Of a DNA stretch of 64,000 nt, positions 10,269 through 20,640 are shown one piece after another. Each line of letters begins with the position of its first letter. The stretch's first letter is position 1. A program made the translations under genes and the position numbers. A model generated the notes under the pieces. It did not search any database. It was not told the DNA's origin and saw only the letters and a program-made list of their open reading frames with translations. Where the stretch lies: assembly GCA_949825065.1 (NCBI GenBank), contig OX463864.1:19108874-19172873 (forward strand), in the 5' to 3' direction. The DNA is from Odontocerum albicorne (lineage: Eukaryota > Arthropoda > Insecta > Trichoptera > Odontoceridae).

Positions 10269-10639
10269 AAATATATACAAGTTGAGTGTAAGGACAGGAA
10301 GGAGTGTAACGACAATACATAAAAGTGATTGGTGCCCACCTCGATGCTTGGAGATGAAACTAGGACTTGGCAGAAGAAGGGGCGACATATATCTTTAGGT
10401 TTAACATATTTTTGTATATCGGATGAACTTCAGAGCGTTCCGGATAGATCTGGATAGTTACTATTGTATATAATTTGTAACGGTCGCGATTTTGCAAAAA
10501 ATTAACATAAAATTTAAAAAAAAAAATCAAATGAAACCGGCAATGAAATAAGCTTCAAAAATTAAAATCTACAATAATAATTTAAAAAACAACAAAACTT
10601 GAACACACTTTTCTTATCATATAAAACACATAGACAACG

Positions 10640-10858
10640 TGACGACAACGAATAGACTAGTTGGCAAGACACCTGACTTCCAGCCCGGGGGTTGCGTGTG
10701 CAATTCCCGTTCAACCCTAGAAATTTTAAAACGGGGTTCGAGTCTGGATTTCACTTAAAGCATTTTAAACATATTTCTGATTAGTTGGAACTGATTGCCA
10801 CGTGGCAATAATCCCGCCGGGTTGTACTGTAAACAAGGAAAGCGCAATGCAATACAAT
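10640..10858 (+). mobile_element. SINE S1, near full length
   Basis: The head has TAGACTAGTTGGCAAGACAC and the B-box relic GGTTGCGTGTGCAATTCC. The tail reads TTGGAACTGATTGCCACGTG and GGGTTGTACTGTAAACAAGG, ending in AATGCAATACAATAG. Confidence 0.75.
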
Positions 10859-10914
10859 AGAACGTCCGATGTTCCGGCGTTTTTAATACATTTTTACATA
10901 TCGTTAAAAAATAT

Positions 10915-11120
10915 TAAAAAACTGGAGCAGCAGGTTGAGGAGTTCTACTATCTGGGCAGTATATTTACGTGTGATGGGTGCGTTATAAAGGGGCATTTAA
11001 TTAAAGGTTGAGACAGGGAACAAGGCAAACGAATCACTTCATGCTATATACAACAACCACGTAATATCAACAGTTGCAAAACAAGACAATACGTAGCAGT
11101 ATGTTGGTGCCCACCTTGAT
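10915..11120 (+). mobile_element. LINE-B, more upstream RT segment
   Basis: KKLEQQVEEFYYLGSIFTCD with GCVIKGHLIKG corresponds to the palm/thumb segment of LINE-B, upstream of the usual truncation points. PTLMY-like codons follow near 11100. Confidence 0.55.
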
Positions 11121-11159
11121 GTATGATGTAAGTAAAACTTGGACATAGCAGAATACAAA

Positions 11160-12075
11160 TAAGAGTAAGATTAAGGCTATGAAGATGCATATATTGAGGA
11201 ATAATTGTGTAGTGTCAATATTTGAAAGAAGGTGGAACGAAATGAATGCATGGATAAAAACGATGTTTGAAGTAAGATGAAGAAAGGAGCTTTATGATGA
11301 TTTGGACATATGGAGAGGAAAAAATATAAAAGAATGACTTAGCGAGTATACAAGTCAGAAGTGGAAGGTGTGCATGAAAGAAGTAGACCGAGGATAATGT
11401 GGCTGGATCAAATGGACCAGATTTTGAAAGAAGGTAACGTAAAAAGTATGACAAAATAAGTGCAAGCTATCATCGTGAATCGCTGGTAATCTTTTTTCAT
11501 CAGAAATTAATGCATGAAGACATCACAAATGAGTTTTAAGGTGATTTGGACATGTAGAGAGAATAAATGATGGAATAATGACTTAAAAGAAGGTAACGTA
11601 AAAAGTATAACAAAATAAGTGCAAACTATCATCGTGAATCGCTGGTAATCTTTTTCATCAGAAATTAATGCATGAAGATATCACAAATGAGCTTTAAGAT
11701 GATTTGGACCTGTAGAGAGAATAAATGATGGAATAATGACTTAGGAAAGAAGGTAACGTAAAAAGTATGACAAAATAAGTGCAAGCTATCACCATGAATC
11801 GCTGGTAATCTTTTTCATCAGAAATTAATGCATGAAGACATCAGAAATGAGCTTTAAGATTATTTGGACATGTAGAGAGAATAAACTATGAAAGAATGAC
11901 TTAGCGAGTATGCAAGTAAGACGTGCAAGGTGTGCATTGAAGAGATCGCCCGAAGATAATGTGGCTGGATCAAATAGACCAGATTTTGAAAGAAGGTAAC
12001 GTAAAAAGTATGACGAAATAAGTGCAAGCTATCACCGTGAATCGCTGGTAATCTTTTCCGTTGAAAAATCAATAT
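11160..12075 (+). mobile_element. LINE-B tail, internally amplified (about 165 bp x 3-4)
   Basis: A LINE-B terminal region (LRMMKMHILRN-like, then RLARL-like, then WLDQMDQILKEGNVKS) is followed by near-identical blocks starting at about 11425, 11583, 11750 and 11990. Each contains GAAGGTAACGTAAAAAGTAT, AAGCTATCATCGTGAATCGC and CATCAGAAATTAATGCATGA. The order shows local tandem duplication after insertion. Confidence 0.7.
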
Positions 12076-12177
12076 TGGCCAGATAACCGATACAATGGCA
12101 ACACTCAAAGTCTGCATCAACTATTTAAATGTCGCTGCTACTTGATCTAATCCTGCATTTCATGAAATGCCCAGACC

Positions 12178-12525
12178 AGAGGTTCCCAACTAGTGAACCC
12201 TAGGATTACGGGTATAAAATGTATTTTAGAGCTTCCATTAATTGTTTTAAATAATATCTATAGTTAGGCATTAACTTTGTGGAGGTTTAAAGACATTGTA
12301 ATTTTTTTAATCATACACAAGCATTTTTTTTTACGATTTCATCTCATCATCAGGGGATAACAAACAAGGCTGAATTGTGTTCGAAATGGTACCGACATAC
12401 ACGCTTCTAACGGTAAAAAATCGGGTAAGGGATTGTGGGTGGAGGGAGGCAGGAGACAACTTCAGCAAACAGCGGTTATTTAACGGGAAAAGCAAAAATG
12501 GAATACTTAGCAAAAGTGGTGTGTA
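12178..12525. other. Unassigned, begins with hAT-like tip CAGAGGTTCCCAAC
   Basis: CAGAGGTTCCCAAC at about 12182 resembles the terminal inverted repeat of many hAT elements. I find no matching second end, so this is only a possible remnant. The rest is not recognised. Confidence 0.25.
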
Positions 12526-12595
12526 ATATGAGATACTAAAAATGTCTTACGTATTACCAAATATGAGATACTAAAAATGTCTTACGTATTACCAT
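12526..12595. repeat. 36-bp direct duplication
   Basis: ATATGAGATACTAAAAATGT followed by CTTACGTATTACCA occurs twice in direct succession, immediately before the 17-bp array. Confidence 0.85.
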
Positions 12596-12604
12596 CGTTC
12601 ACGA

Positions 12605-12905
12605 GCATTTGGTACAATATTTCATTCGATACAATATTGCATTTGGTACAATATTGCATTCGGTACAATATTGCATTCGGTACAATATTGCATTTGGTAC
12701 AATATTGCATTTGGTACAATATTGCATTCGGTACATTATTGCATTTGGCACAATATTGCATTCGGTACAACATTGCATTCGGTACAATATTGCATTTGGT
12801 ACCATATTTCATTCGATACAATATTGCATTCGGTACAATATTGCATTTGGTACAATATTTCATTCGATACAATATTGCATTTGGTACAATATTGCATTCG
12901 AATTT
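12605..12905. repeat. 17-bp minisatellite x about 17
   Basis: The unit GCATTYGGTACAATATT has two main variants (TTTGG and TTCGG) and interspersed ATTTCATTCGATACAAT units. Frames on both strands stay open only because the unit lacks stops. Confidence 0.95.
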
Positions 12906-13091
12906 GGCCAAAAAACACAAAATCACTTTACTACAAAATGGTTTGACAACTGTTTCTATAATTGTAAAATATTTCACAATATTTTTACGGACTCTTCCAT
13001 GAATATCTTTCACAAAATTTTAAATGCATACCTCCATCGACTCCCTGTTGGGGAAAGTAGAGAACACAGAGCGCCAGACATTCCAGACAGT

Positions 13092-13440
13092 ACATGGCCG
13101 CGCGGTATCGCACTGAACAATGCGCAAAGGTCGCCGATTCGAACCCCGCGCTGTGCTACTCCCCTCGAATGACACATACATTCGGGGGTATAATGATACC
13201 TATGACTTCGATCATGTCTATTATTTAAAAAAAAGGGGGGAAACATTCTGGTGTGCTCCGATCATCTCACTTCAGGTGTGCCATCGGATCCAGTACACCG
13301 GTGAGTTTGCTGGTGTGAAACACTCACTTAAAGAGAAGAAAGAAACGGAAACTCCACGGTACAGCTTCGTTTTCCAACTGAATTGACGTTAGAATGGCGA
13401 GGGGATCCTCGACAACGAGGCCCTGCAAGGACTTGGTGTA
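13092..13440 (+). mobile_element. SINE S2, full length
   Basis: The head is GGCCGCGCGGTATCGCAC with the B-box-like GATTCGAACCCCGCGC. The body has CTACTCCCCTCGAATGACAC and CTATGACTTCGATCATG. The 3' tail ATTGACGTTAGAATGGCGAG with GGGATCCTCGAC is almost identical to the LINE-G 3' end. Confidence 0.85.
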
Positions 13441-13533
13441 CATATGTGTATACTCTCAGACACAGTAATGAGGAAGGAGCCACTGCTTCAGTATGTATTT
13501 GAACTTGGAAATCGTAAATAGCTTCCACTCTGC

Positions 13534-14131
13534 TATAGTTCGGAAAATCTAGGATGAGTCGTATGACAGCTCACAAATTTGCCCCAATACAACCTTGTAA
13601 CGATGTTCAATAATTTTAATTATTTTATCAACTTTAATATAAGCCTCGATTCTAATAAATAGCAAGTTATTTAGGTAAATACTCGTACATTACATAAAAC
13701 TAACAGAAATGACAAATTTATACATCTTGTCACAAATTAGCAAAAATGTGGCAGTTTGTTAAAATCAAATAATATTTGACGACGTTCGTCAAAAGTCACT
13801 ACGTTAGTCTGCATTGGCTAGGGATGGGGTATTCGATAATTGGATTTTCGTTTTTTTTTAATACATAAATCGTTATTAGTATTAATCCATAGTGGTTTAA
13901 TACTATTTAAAGATATTTGGCCTATTAAAAGATACATACAAATCATAAAATACATTAGAAAGTCAGTATAATGAAAATTAGGAATTAAAACGCCAGTTGA
14001 GAGAAAAAAAAATGTTCGATTTATAAAAAAACTATTCGATTTGTTAAAAAAAACGATTTTACCCCATCCCTTTGTGATATGGCGTTTTAAACGTCGCACG
14101 GTTCATTCTAGACTTTCTGAAGTATAGTAAT
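13534..14131 (+). mobile_element. P1-long MITE, left copy of an inverted pair
   Basis: The termini are CTATAGTTCGGAAAATCTAG on the left and, in reverse complement, ACTATACTTCAGAAAGTCTA on the right. The flank is TA. The interior is non-coding and AT-rich. The 219-bp elements at 47300 and 48903 share its outer ~150 bp. Confidence 0.75.
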
Positions 14132-14439
14132 GCGTTATACACCCTAGGAAGTAAAAAAATTATGTCTGGCCAAAAAAAGTGTTCATCCTTTTAATATTAA
14201 GTATTGGATATTTCCTCTGCTACGAGTATGATAAATTGTTTGATAAATGTGATCAATAATCGTATCGCCTTTATGTATTAGGGGACTTAATGAACCATTC
14301 AAGAGCCTTTATGAACCATTTTCATTATATGTATTTACCTTGTACTCAGAACACTAAAATCTTGGATAAGTTGATTCACTTAAATATTTTAATGACTTTT
14401 TCAACATAACCTCGATAACGTATATAGCCGAGTTAGTCG

Positions 14440-15022
14440 TCTATACTCAAGAAACTGTAGCATGGTCCCTGTGACGTTTGAAATGTCATGTCTCAAAGGG
14501 ATGGGGTATAATCGTTTTTTTTTTTTACAAATCGAATCGTTTTTTTATAAATCGAAAAATTGTTTTTCTCTAAACTGACGTTTTAATTCCTAATTTTCAT
14601 TATTCTGACTTTCTAATGTATTGTATGATTTGTACATATCTTTAAATAGGTCACGATCCACTATGAATTAATACTTATTACGAACATTTAATTATTATAT
14701 ATGTATAAAAAAATCGAAAATCCAATTATCGTATACTCCATCCCCCTAGCCAATACAGACTAACGTAGTGACTTTTGACGAACGTCGTCAAATATTATTT
14801 GATTTTAACAAACTGACATATTTTTGCTAATTTGTAACAAGATGTATTAATTTGTCATTATTGTTAGTTTTACGTAATGTATTTACCTAAATAACTTGCT
14901 ATTTATTAGAATCAATTATTAAAGTTGATAAAATATTTAAAATTACTGAACGTCGTTACAAGGTTGTATTGGAGCAAATTTGTGAAACGTCACAGGGACC
15001 ATGCTACATTTTCTTTACTATA
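14440..15022 (-). mobile_element. P1-long MITE, right copy of an inverted pair
   Basis: It is collinear in reverse complement with 13534-14131 over nearly its whole length, e.g. TTTTGACGAACGTCGTCAAA against TTTGACGACGTTCGTCAAAA. The outer end is GGACCATGCTACATTTTCTT then TACTATAG. About 310 bp of unrelated DNA separates the two copies. The inner ends also carry the terminal motif, so these are two elements rather than one hairpin element. Confidence 0.7.
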
Positions 15023-15027
15023 GTAAT

Positions 15028-15155
15028 AAAGATCTTATAGTCAAGTAGTCAAAATCTAATAGTAAACATCTTAGAATCTAGAAGTAAAGATCTAATAGTT
15101 TACTTTAAAGATCTAATAGTCTAGTAGTAAAGATCTAATAGTCGAATAGTAAACG
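15028..15155. repeat. Degenerate short tandem repeat (AAAGATCTAATAGT)
   Basis: AAAGATCTAATAGTCTAGTA is repeated about five times with indels. Confidence 0.75.
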
Positions 15156-15349
15156 ATTCGACTCGTAGAATAAGGTATCAGTTCGTGATATAGCCAGACA
15201 TTTAATGAAATGCAATATTACGCTTTGTAGCAACGACAGTAAAATAAATATTATTATATTTATACGTTGATATTAATTATTATTTGCGTAAAGAGCGATA
15301 AGCTTGCACTCCAGCCGGGAATATGGGTTTGACGCAGAGGTTCCTAAAC

Positions 15350-15720
15350 TGTGCACCTATAATTATCAGGGACACCACGAGATATTTGAAAATAAAATAA
15401 CTTAGCGAAGTGATTATGGATGGATGTGAACTTAAGGTATTGAGTAAGATAAACAAGAGCACTCTGAAATAGTTTGGGCATGTATAACGAATGAATGAAG
15501 TAACAAATGTGAGTGGAAGGCATGTAAAGGAAGACCAAGGAAAGTATGGTTGAATCAAGTGAATACTATTTTGAAAGAAGGAGACGAGAAATCGTAGAAG
15601 TTATTTGAAAAGGTGCATTGACGTAAAAGAGGCGAAGGATGTGTAACGAAAAAGGAAAGTCTAGCGCTATATCCTATCTGCTTACCCTGACAGGGAATTT
15701 GCGTGATGGTATATTTTATA
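15350..15720 (+). mobile_element. LINE-B, C-terminal fragment to 3' end
   Basis: Several frames together give ECELKVLSKI, NKSTLK-FGHV, then GRPRKVWLNQVN and ILKEGD, followed by MRRCIDVKEAKD and S-LPDREFA, then the GATGGTAT end. Stops and frameshifts interrupt it. Confidence 0.7.
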
Positions 15721-15900
15721 TGGGATAGAATTTTTATTAAACGACGTATTTTACTAGACTGGGACGTTTTATTATACAGGGTGGCGCAGAGGAAACGCAT
15801 GTTTTTTGAATGGCCAGTATTTTGCAAAGAGAGGAAACGCATGTTTTTCATTTAAGCATAGTTTATTTTCAAGATAATTTTTTGATTAATACGAGGCATA

Positions 15901-16841
15901 TCCAGAAAGTAAGTGTACTGAGTTTTTGTAGGTTGCAAATTTTTTTATTTAAACAAAAAAATTACGTGGTTACCGTAGTACATATGTAAGCTATTTTTCG
16001 ACATAGTCGCCATTCCTCTCAATGCAGGTGGTGAAGCGGGGTATCAACTTTTTTATGCCTTCCTCGAAGTAGTTTCCCGCCAACACCTCCGTCCACTTCT
16101 CCACCTCCTCCTTTACCTCCTCGTCGGTTGAAAACCTTTTTCCACCCATGTGCAGCTTCAGGGAGGTAAAGAGATAGTAATCTGAAGGTGCTAGGTCAGG
16201 GGAATGCGCGGGATGGTGCAGGACATCCCATTTAAACGAGGCGAGCAGTTCCTTCGTGGCGTTGGCCGTGTGTGGTCTGGCATTGTCGTGCAGCAGGCAG
16301 ACTCCCTTTGTCAGCATGCCTCTCCTCTTGTTCTGAATCGCCCTCCGCAATTTTTTTAGGGTCTCACAGTATCTTGCAGAGTTGATGGTCTCCCCTTGAG
16401 GCATATATTAAATTAAAATTATGCCTTGACAGTCCCAAAACACGGATGCCATGATTTTCTTGGCTGAAATTGTGGTTTTGAACTTTTTGGCGAAGGGTGA
16501 AGAGGTGTGACGTGACCGCTTTTAAACTCGCGACACCACTTGTACACACTCGTACGATTCATAGCTTTATCACCATATGCAGTTTTCACCTCATTATAAA
16601 CCTCAACCGGAGGTTTTCCCTTCCAAACGAGATAACGGATGACGCCGCGTATTTCGCACTTGGCGGGAGATTGGATTGACATTTTTCACGAAACGTGTTG
16701 TCGCGTCGACACTTCTCAACGTACTGACCTCGAACCGGTCTCGTTGCGGAGGGGAAGGGTCAGGCTACACGGAAGTGTAGCCAACATGTCGAAAATAAAA
16801 TCCATCCGATCGTGAGAGCCTCAGTACACTTACTTTCTGGA
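15901..16841 (-). mobile_element. Mariner element, internally deleted, intact terminal repeats
   Basis: The terminal inverted repeats TCCAGAAAGTAAGTGTACTG (left) and its reverse complement (right) are well matched over about 22 bp. Both ends are flanked by TA, the mariner target duplication. At 941 bp it is about 350 bp shorter than a usual mariner (about 1.3 kb). It carries one transposase relic on the minus strand. Confidence 0.9.
15991..16682 (-). pseudogene. Mariner transposase, deleted and stopped
   Basis: Transposases of this family cut and paste their element using a DD34D catalytic triad. The N-terminal HTH part starts at 16682 (MSIQSPAKCEIRGVIRYLVW, then YNEVKTAYGDKAMNR and VYKWCREFKSG). 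A deletion then joins it to the catalytic domain in another frame. All three aspartates remain visible: FWDCQG, HDNARPHTAN and SPDLAPSDYYLF. A TAA interrupts the frame just before YMPQGETINSARYCE. The C-terminal stretch to the stop at 15991 is continuous for 137 residues. With the deletion and the stop it cannot make an active enzyme, though the protein is otherwise well preserved, suggesting a relatively young insertion. Confidence 0.9.
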
Positions 16842-17229
16842 TACGCATAGTACAAGTAAATTAAGTAATAATATTGCACCTTTAAATTAATTGTGAAAAA
16901 TAATGTCAGGCAAGTGTTGCCCTTCTTCGCGGTCACATATCTGCAGCCTCTCTTGAAAGTTTTGCATCACTCTCACAAACATTTCTTCTGGCATTGGGCG
17001 AAGAAGGGCAACTCGTCTCATTAATATTTATATTACTGCTTATTTATTTTCATTTTTCGTATTGTGATTAGTACGAGTATTGTATAGACAACATTTTCTA
17101 TAGGTGATTTTTCTTTATAAAATTTGAGCCCCTATCAGCTTTTTTCTTTTTTCGCTGACAATCTAAGGTGGCATTTGTGGGTTCGCTTTTTTATTTTTTC
17201 TGCCGTTTATTTATTTTCTACATGTACTA

Positions 17230-17455
17230 ATGTGTGGGCTAAAAACATATGGTGTCCTCGCGGCTGGGCTCGCCCTATATTGGTGGATTATATCTCAGCC
17301 AAGAGGGGGGGGGATGTTATTACATGTTTCCAGACCTTTCGATAGTTTCTCTCTTAAATGTATTTTTTATTTATCTTGAGATATATGCACGATTTCGAAA
17401 TGTATTTATATAACATATGTTGCTATCAATAAACCAATATTTATGTATTTATTTA
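17230..17455 (+). repeat. Dispersed repeat (possible LTR-type 3' end), copy 2
   Basis: It is collinear with 9553-9795: CGCGGCTGGGCTCGCCCTAT, GGGGGGGGGATGTTATTACA, CTCTTAAATGTATTTT and GTTGCTATCAATAAACCAAT. Confidence 0.5.
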
Positions 17456-17589
17456 AACGATAAAGTTTGAAAACCACTATGCTGACACATTTGAGAGATT
17501 TTGCGATAAAAGTTTAATGGTTGATATTCCCCAGATACGGAAATCATAAAATGTATTATGCTACATATATTGTTTGTTTTGAGAATGTT

Positions 17590-17690
17590 TAATATATCAA
17601 ATGTATCCTTATACCCCCGAATACTAGGCGGAAAAATGCTTGTGTCATTCGAGGGGAGTAGCACAGCGCGGGGTTCGTCGGTTTTCTCAC
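17590..17690 (-). mobile_element. SINE S2, partial
   Basis: It is the reverse complement of the S2 body and B-box end: CCCCGAATACTAGGCGG, GAGGGGAGTAGCACAGCGCG, GGGTTCG. The head stops within the B box. Confidence 0.7.
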
Positions 17691-17904
17691 CGAATATGTC
17701 TTCAATACATATGCAAATGCGGGGAAGCTCCAACCACACAGGCCGCAGCCGATACCTTCCCATCCCTACACTCAACACCTACACTTGATCTTATAAATTG
17801 ATGTATTTATTTCCCTGTTAAATGTGTTGTTTTCGTCGTCGCTGCTGTCTATGCTCTTCGGTCATCAGTCTACAGTCCCTCAGAAGGTAGTGAAGTAAGA
17901 GATA

Positions 17905-18134
17905 AAGAGCAAAGAAAGCACATGAAGACTCGCCGCGCTACGTCTTTGCGCCTTCTTCACCGTCCTCTCCAGCATCGTCACCTCATCTTTACCGTCTTCA
18001 CCATCGTCGCCACACTGAGGCCCCCGGGATGAACGGGAGGACGCCTAACCTGAACTGCGCCACCAGGGCCGCTGACATGAGCGTTCGAACGCCTTTGGAG
18101 ATAGTCACCATGCCCAACTATGGTGGATGCGATT
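17905..18134 (+). other. GC-richer open stretch of unknown nature
   Basis: A frame open for about 74 codons (no upstream ATG; MNGRTPNLNCATRAADMSVR near the middle, ending PNYGGCD stop) lies in DNA much richer in G+C than its neighbours. The start is Ser/Pro/His-rich (APSSPSSPASSPHL). I recognise no family. It could be a host exon, an unknown element or chance. Confidence 0.25.
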
Positions 18135-18344
18135 GAAGAACAGAGATATAGAGAGAGTTAAAATTATGGACAAACTCGTATACAAAATACTTAATATAAG
18201 TATACACATATAAATAACACTGCACACACATATGACACAACAGAGGAAAAGGTATTCCCTCAAATCACTGACAAAAGATCTACGGTGCAGTAAAATGCAC
18301 ACGTTTTAACAAATTTAATATAAGCCAAAGAACTCGTTGCTTGC

Positions 18345-18412
18345 TTGCGCGGGGTTCGAACCGGCGACCTTCCGCACGGAAGTCCAGTGCGTTACCGCGT
18401 GGCCATACATCC
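18345..18412 (-). mobile_element. SINE S2, tRNA-like head only
   Basis: GCGGGGTTCGAACCGGCGAC with CTTCCGCACGGAAGTCCAGT is the best-preserved B-box and anticodon-arm-like region of any S2 copy here. The body is missing. Confidence 0.7.
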
Positions 18413-18542
18413 AAACACCTTCTCATACAACTCCTACGATTTATCTGACTTAACATTATTCATATTTTAAATATCATTCGCTTGATTCAATCTTACTTTT
18501 CTTGGTCTTCCTCTATCTACCAAGCCTTCCACTCACATTTAT

Positions 18543-19375
18543 TTAATTATTTTACACATGACAAGAAATATACATCATTTGTGAAAAAACAACAGGTAAT
18601 TTAATTCGGACACACAATTTTAATCAGCAGTTAATAACAAAATAATAGAGCAAGTGATGGAGTTTAGGTATCTTGGAGTGAGCATCAGTAGCAATGGAAA
18701 CCTGTATGATGAAACCTTGAGACAGGTCAATAAGGCGGCTGCAATATCGGGATGCCTAAGTGGCTAACACCGGTGTGGAATAATAAACAGATGAGAATAG
18801 AAAGTAAAGTCAGAATATACAAGACATGTGTGAGACCGATACCCGATAGCCACCTACGGAATAGAGACCAGAGCAGACACATCTAGAACCAAATCTCTCC
18901 TGAGAACCTCGGAAATGAAAACACTGAGATGTATAACCGGAAACACACTAAGATATAGAATCAGAAACACCGAAATAAGGAGAAAGTGTAGTACGGAAGA
19001 CATCGTCAGGTGGGGAAAACAACGAAGGCGATACTGGAACGAACATATAAACAGAATGCAAGACGACAGACTTCCACGTGTCGCCCTTCAAGGGAACCCA
19101 GCCGGAAGAAGATTACCGGGAAGACCTCCGAAGAGATGGCGTGACAGCTGGCAATCCACGTCACAAGAGGGGGAACAAGCGGAACAAACAGATCATGATC
19201 TATAGGAAGAGGAAGAAGAAGAAGAATTTTAATGGATCTGGGTTTGTTGCCTTTCATTTGTCGTGTCCCCAGTAAACTTTGCCTGTATCTCACTGAGAAC
19301 ATATAGCATGAAAAAATAAATCGATACTTCTTTCCGATTTTTTAATTTATAAAATTTGCACTGTACATTTGTTTT
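18543..19375 (+). repeat. Repeat H, split by LINE-E
   Basis: The left part runs to CGGACACACAATTTTAAT at 18624. The right part resumes at 19234 with GGATCTGGGTTTGTTGCC and runs through CTCACTGAGAACATATAGCA to an AT-rich end. Other H copies have these joined. Confidence 0.75.
18625..19224 (+). mobile_element. LINE-E, 5'-truncated copy with 9-bp target-site duplication
   Basis: It encodes the C-terminal end of a LINE reverse transcriptase: VMEFRYLGVSIS, RTSEMKTLRCITGNTL, RNTEIRRKCSTEDIVRW, RRRYWNEHINRMQDDRLPR and GRRLPGRPPKRWRDSW. It ends in a GGAAGAGGAAGAAGAAGAAG tail. AATTTTAAT flanks it at 18616-18624 and 19225-19233. A frameshift near 18760 and another near 18850 break the frame. Confidence 0.85.
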
Positions 19376-19724
19376 TTTTTTAAATATTTCTTCATTAATT
19401 TGGTCCACGTGCCCAAACCATCTCAGAGTGCTCTTCATCACCTCACTCAACACACCAGCCTAAAGTTCACATTCATCCCTAATACTTCATCTGTATTCTA
19501 TCATACATTGTGCCCCCATATATTCTTCTTAGTGTACGCATATCCGGCTCTTTTAATTATTTTTTTCTACGACCACGTTTCACTCACATACTCGAACATC
19601 AAAATTGATTTGGTTTCCTATCGCTACATGCCGGTCATATCCCACGTAACTCTTACGAGAAAAATACTACTCAAATAGCAAAATTATTTATCTTGCTTTA
19701 ATATTTCATCAGCCACCCATATAT

Positions 19725-19905
19725 CGTCCAGCATTTTTTTTAAAGAATAGATATAACCGAAGTCATAGGTATCCTTATGCCATCAAACACTAGGCGGAAA
19801 AAGTGCCTGTGTCGTTCGAGGAGAGTAGCATAGCGCGGGGTTCGAACCGACGACCTTCCGCACGGAACTCCAGTGCGTTACCGCGCGACCATGCACCTCT
19901 GACGC
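19725..19905 (-). mobile_element. SINE S2, 5' half
   Basis: The B-box-like GGGTTCGAACCGACGACC in reverse complement is joined to the S2 body (AACACTAGGCGGAAAAAGTG, GTCATAGGTATCCTTATG). Next to it GACCATGCACCTCT is repeated about four times to 19950. Confidence 0.75.
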
Positions 19906-19977
19906 GACCATGCACGCGCGACTATGCACCTCTACCATCGACCATGCACCTACTACGAAGATTAGCGTTGAATGTTC

Positions 19978-20100
19978 CTAACAATTACTGCGCCGGCAAG
20001 AATTGTTCTCGATAACATACGCAAGAACGAGTCTTCCAACCGCTATGCCTGTTGGAAGGGCCTTAACTCTTCTGTACAGGACTGCTTCGGATATTGACAT
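19978..20100 (-). other. 40-codon ORF in a segment downstream of LINE-F (copy 1)
   Basis: A complete 40-residue frame starts MSISEAVLYRRVKALPTGIA and ends in SCRRSNC. The copy at 24139-24261 has exactly the same length with about ten substitutions and no indel or stop. Both lie just 3' of a LINE-F copy. The role is unknown, and coding is not established. Confidence 0.3.
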
Positions 20101-20202
20101 ATCACACTACCAAAATTTAAACGAAATTTTTCTTATAAGATTAGGGGCGTTAGAAAGCATTCATCAACGTATTTAAGTGGCTTTGAATATAGGTGTGTAT
20201 GT

Positions 20203-20640
20203 TATCATCATCATCATTGTCAACCAGGGTCGATCCACTGCTGGATGAAGGTCTCCCCAAGTTGACTCCAAATAGTTCGGTTTTTTGCTCGTTGATGCCA
20301 TGTGATGCTGCCATGCTTCCTGATTACATCTATCCAGCATACCTTCGGTCTTCTTCTGGGCCTGTTTATGCTTCTTGGGTACCATTGGATTATTTCGGAT
20401 GTCCATCGGGAGTCTGACATTCTGGCTACGTATCCTACCCATTGCCACTTCATTATTTTGCACATTTTTATAACATCTTCTACTTTTGTTATATTGCGAA
20501 TCCAGATGTTTCGTTCACGGTCTCTTTTAGTATATCCTAACATGCATCTCTCCATGCCCCTTTGTGCGGTCTGGAGCATCTGTGTGTTCTTTACTGTGAG
20601 CGTCCATGTATCGCAGCCATACGTAAGTACTGGATATGTG
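20203..20640 (-). mobile_element. LINE-F (RTE-like), 5'-truncated
   Basis: The minus-strand frame gives VLTYGCDTWTL, RGMERCMLGYTKRDRERN, KWQWVGYVARMSDSRWTSEI, RPRRRPKVCWIDVIRKHG, and SQLGETFIQQWIDPG. It ends in a TGATGATGATGATAAC tail. This block order and short-repeat tail are usual for RTE-type LINEs. Confidence 0.85.

Larger units (their letters stand above)
15776..17010 (-). mobile_element. Older TA transposon, split by a mariner insertion
   Basis: The left end TACAGGGTGGCGCAGAGGAA resembles the TAGGGTGGCGCAACAAGAAC terminal repeat at 49553. The far segment, 16890-16990, encodes on the minus strand the last residues of a Tc1/mariner-superfamily transposase (EEMFVRVMQNFQERL, then GQHLPDIIFH stop). 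The two segments are separated by the 941-bp mariner at 15901-16841. The right terminus was not found. A GTTGCCCTTCTTCG / CGAAGAAGGGCAAC inverted pair lies at 16918-17008. Confidence 0.6.
18413..19735 (-). mobile_element. LINE-B copy split by repeat H (which is split by LINE-E)
   Basis: The minus-strand LINE-B reads SKMKKSTLRWFGHV-type coding at 19395-19450 with upstream parts to about 19735. It then continues at 18413-18542 with RGRPRK-type codons and the CTCCTACGATTTATCTGAC segment. The pieces are in consensus order once the intervening DNA at 18543-19375 is set aside. Confidence 0.7.

Noticed and set aside
9964..10320. 118-codon minus-strand frame with VGPTPELEHSGGAFP repeats
   Set aside because: It is a by-product of the 72-bp tandem repeat. 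It has no unique coding flank.
12577..13172. Several overlapping frames of YNIAFGTILH-type repeats
   Set aside because: They come from the 17-bp array, which is open in all frames because the unit lacks stops.
13534..15022. A single 1.5-kb hairpin element
   Set aside because: Inner ends at about 14131 and 14440 carry the same terminal motif, so two separate inverted copies fit better.
18349..18410. tRNA gene on the minus strand
   Set aside because: It is an S2 head remnant. No acceptor stem is visible and other S2 copies show the same sequence.
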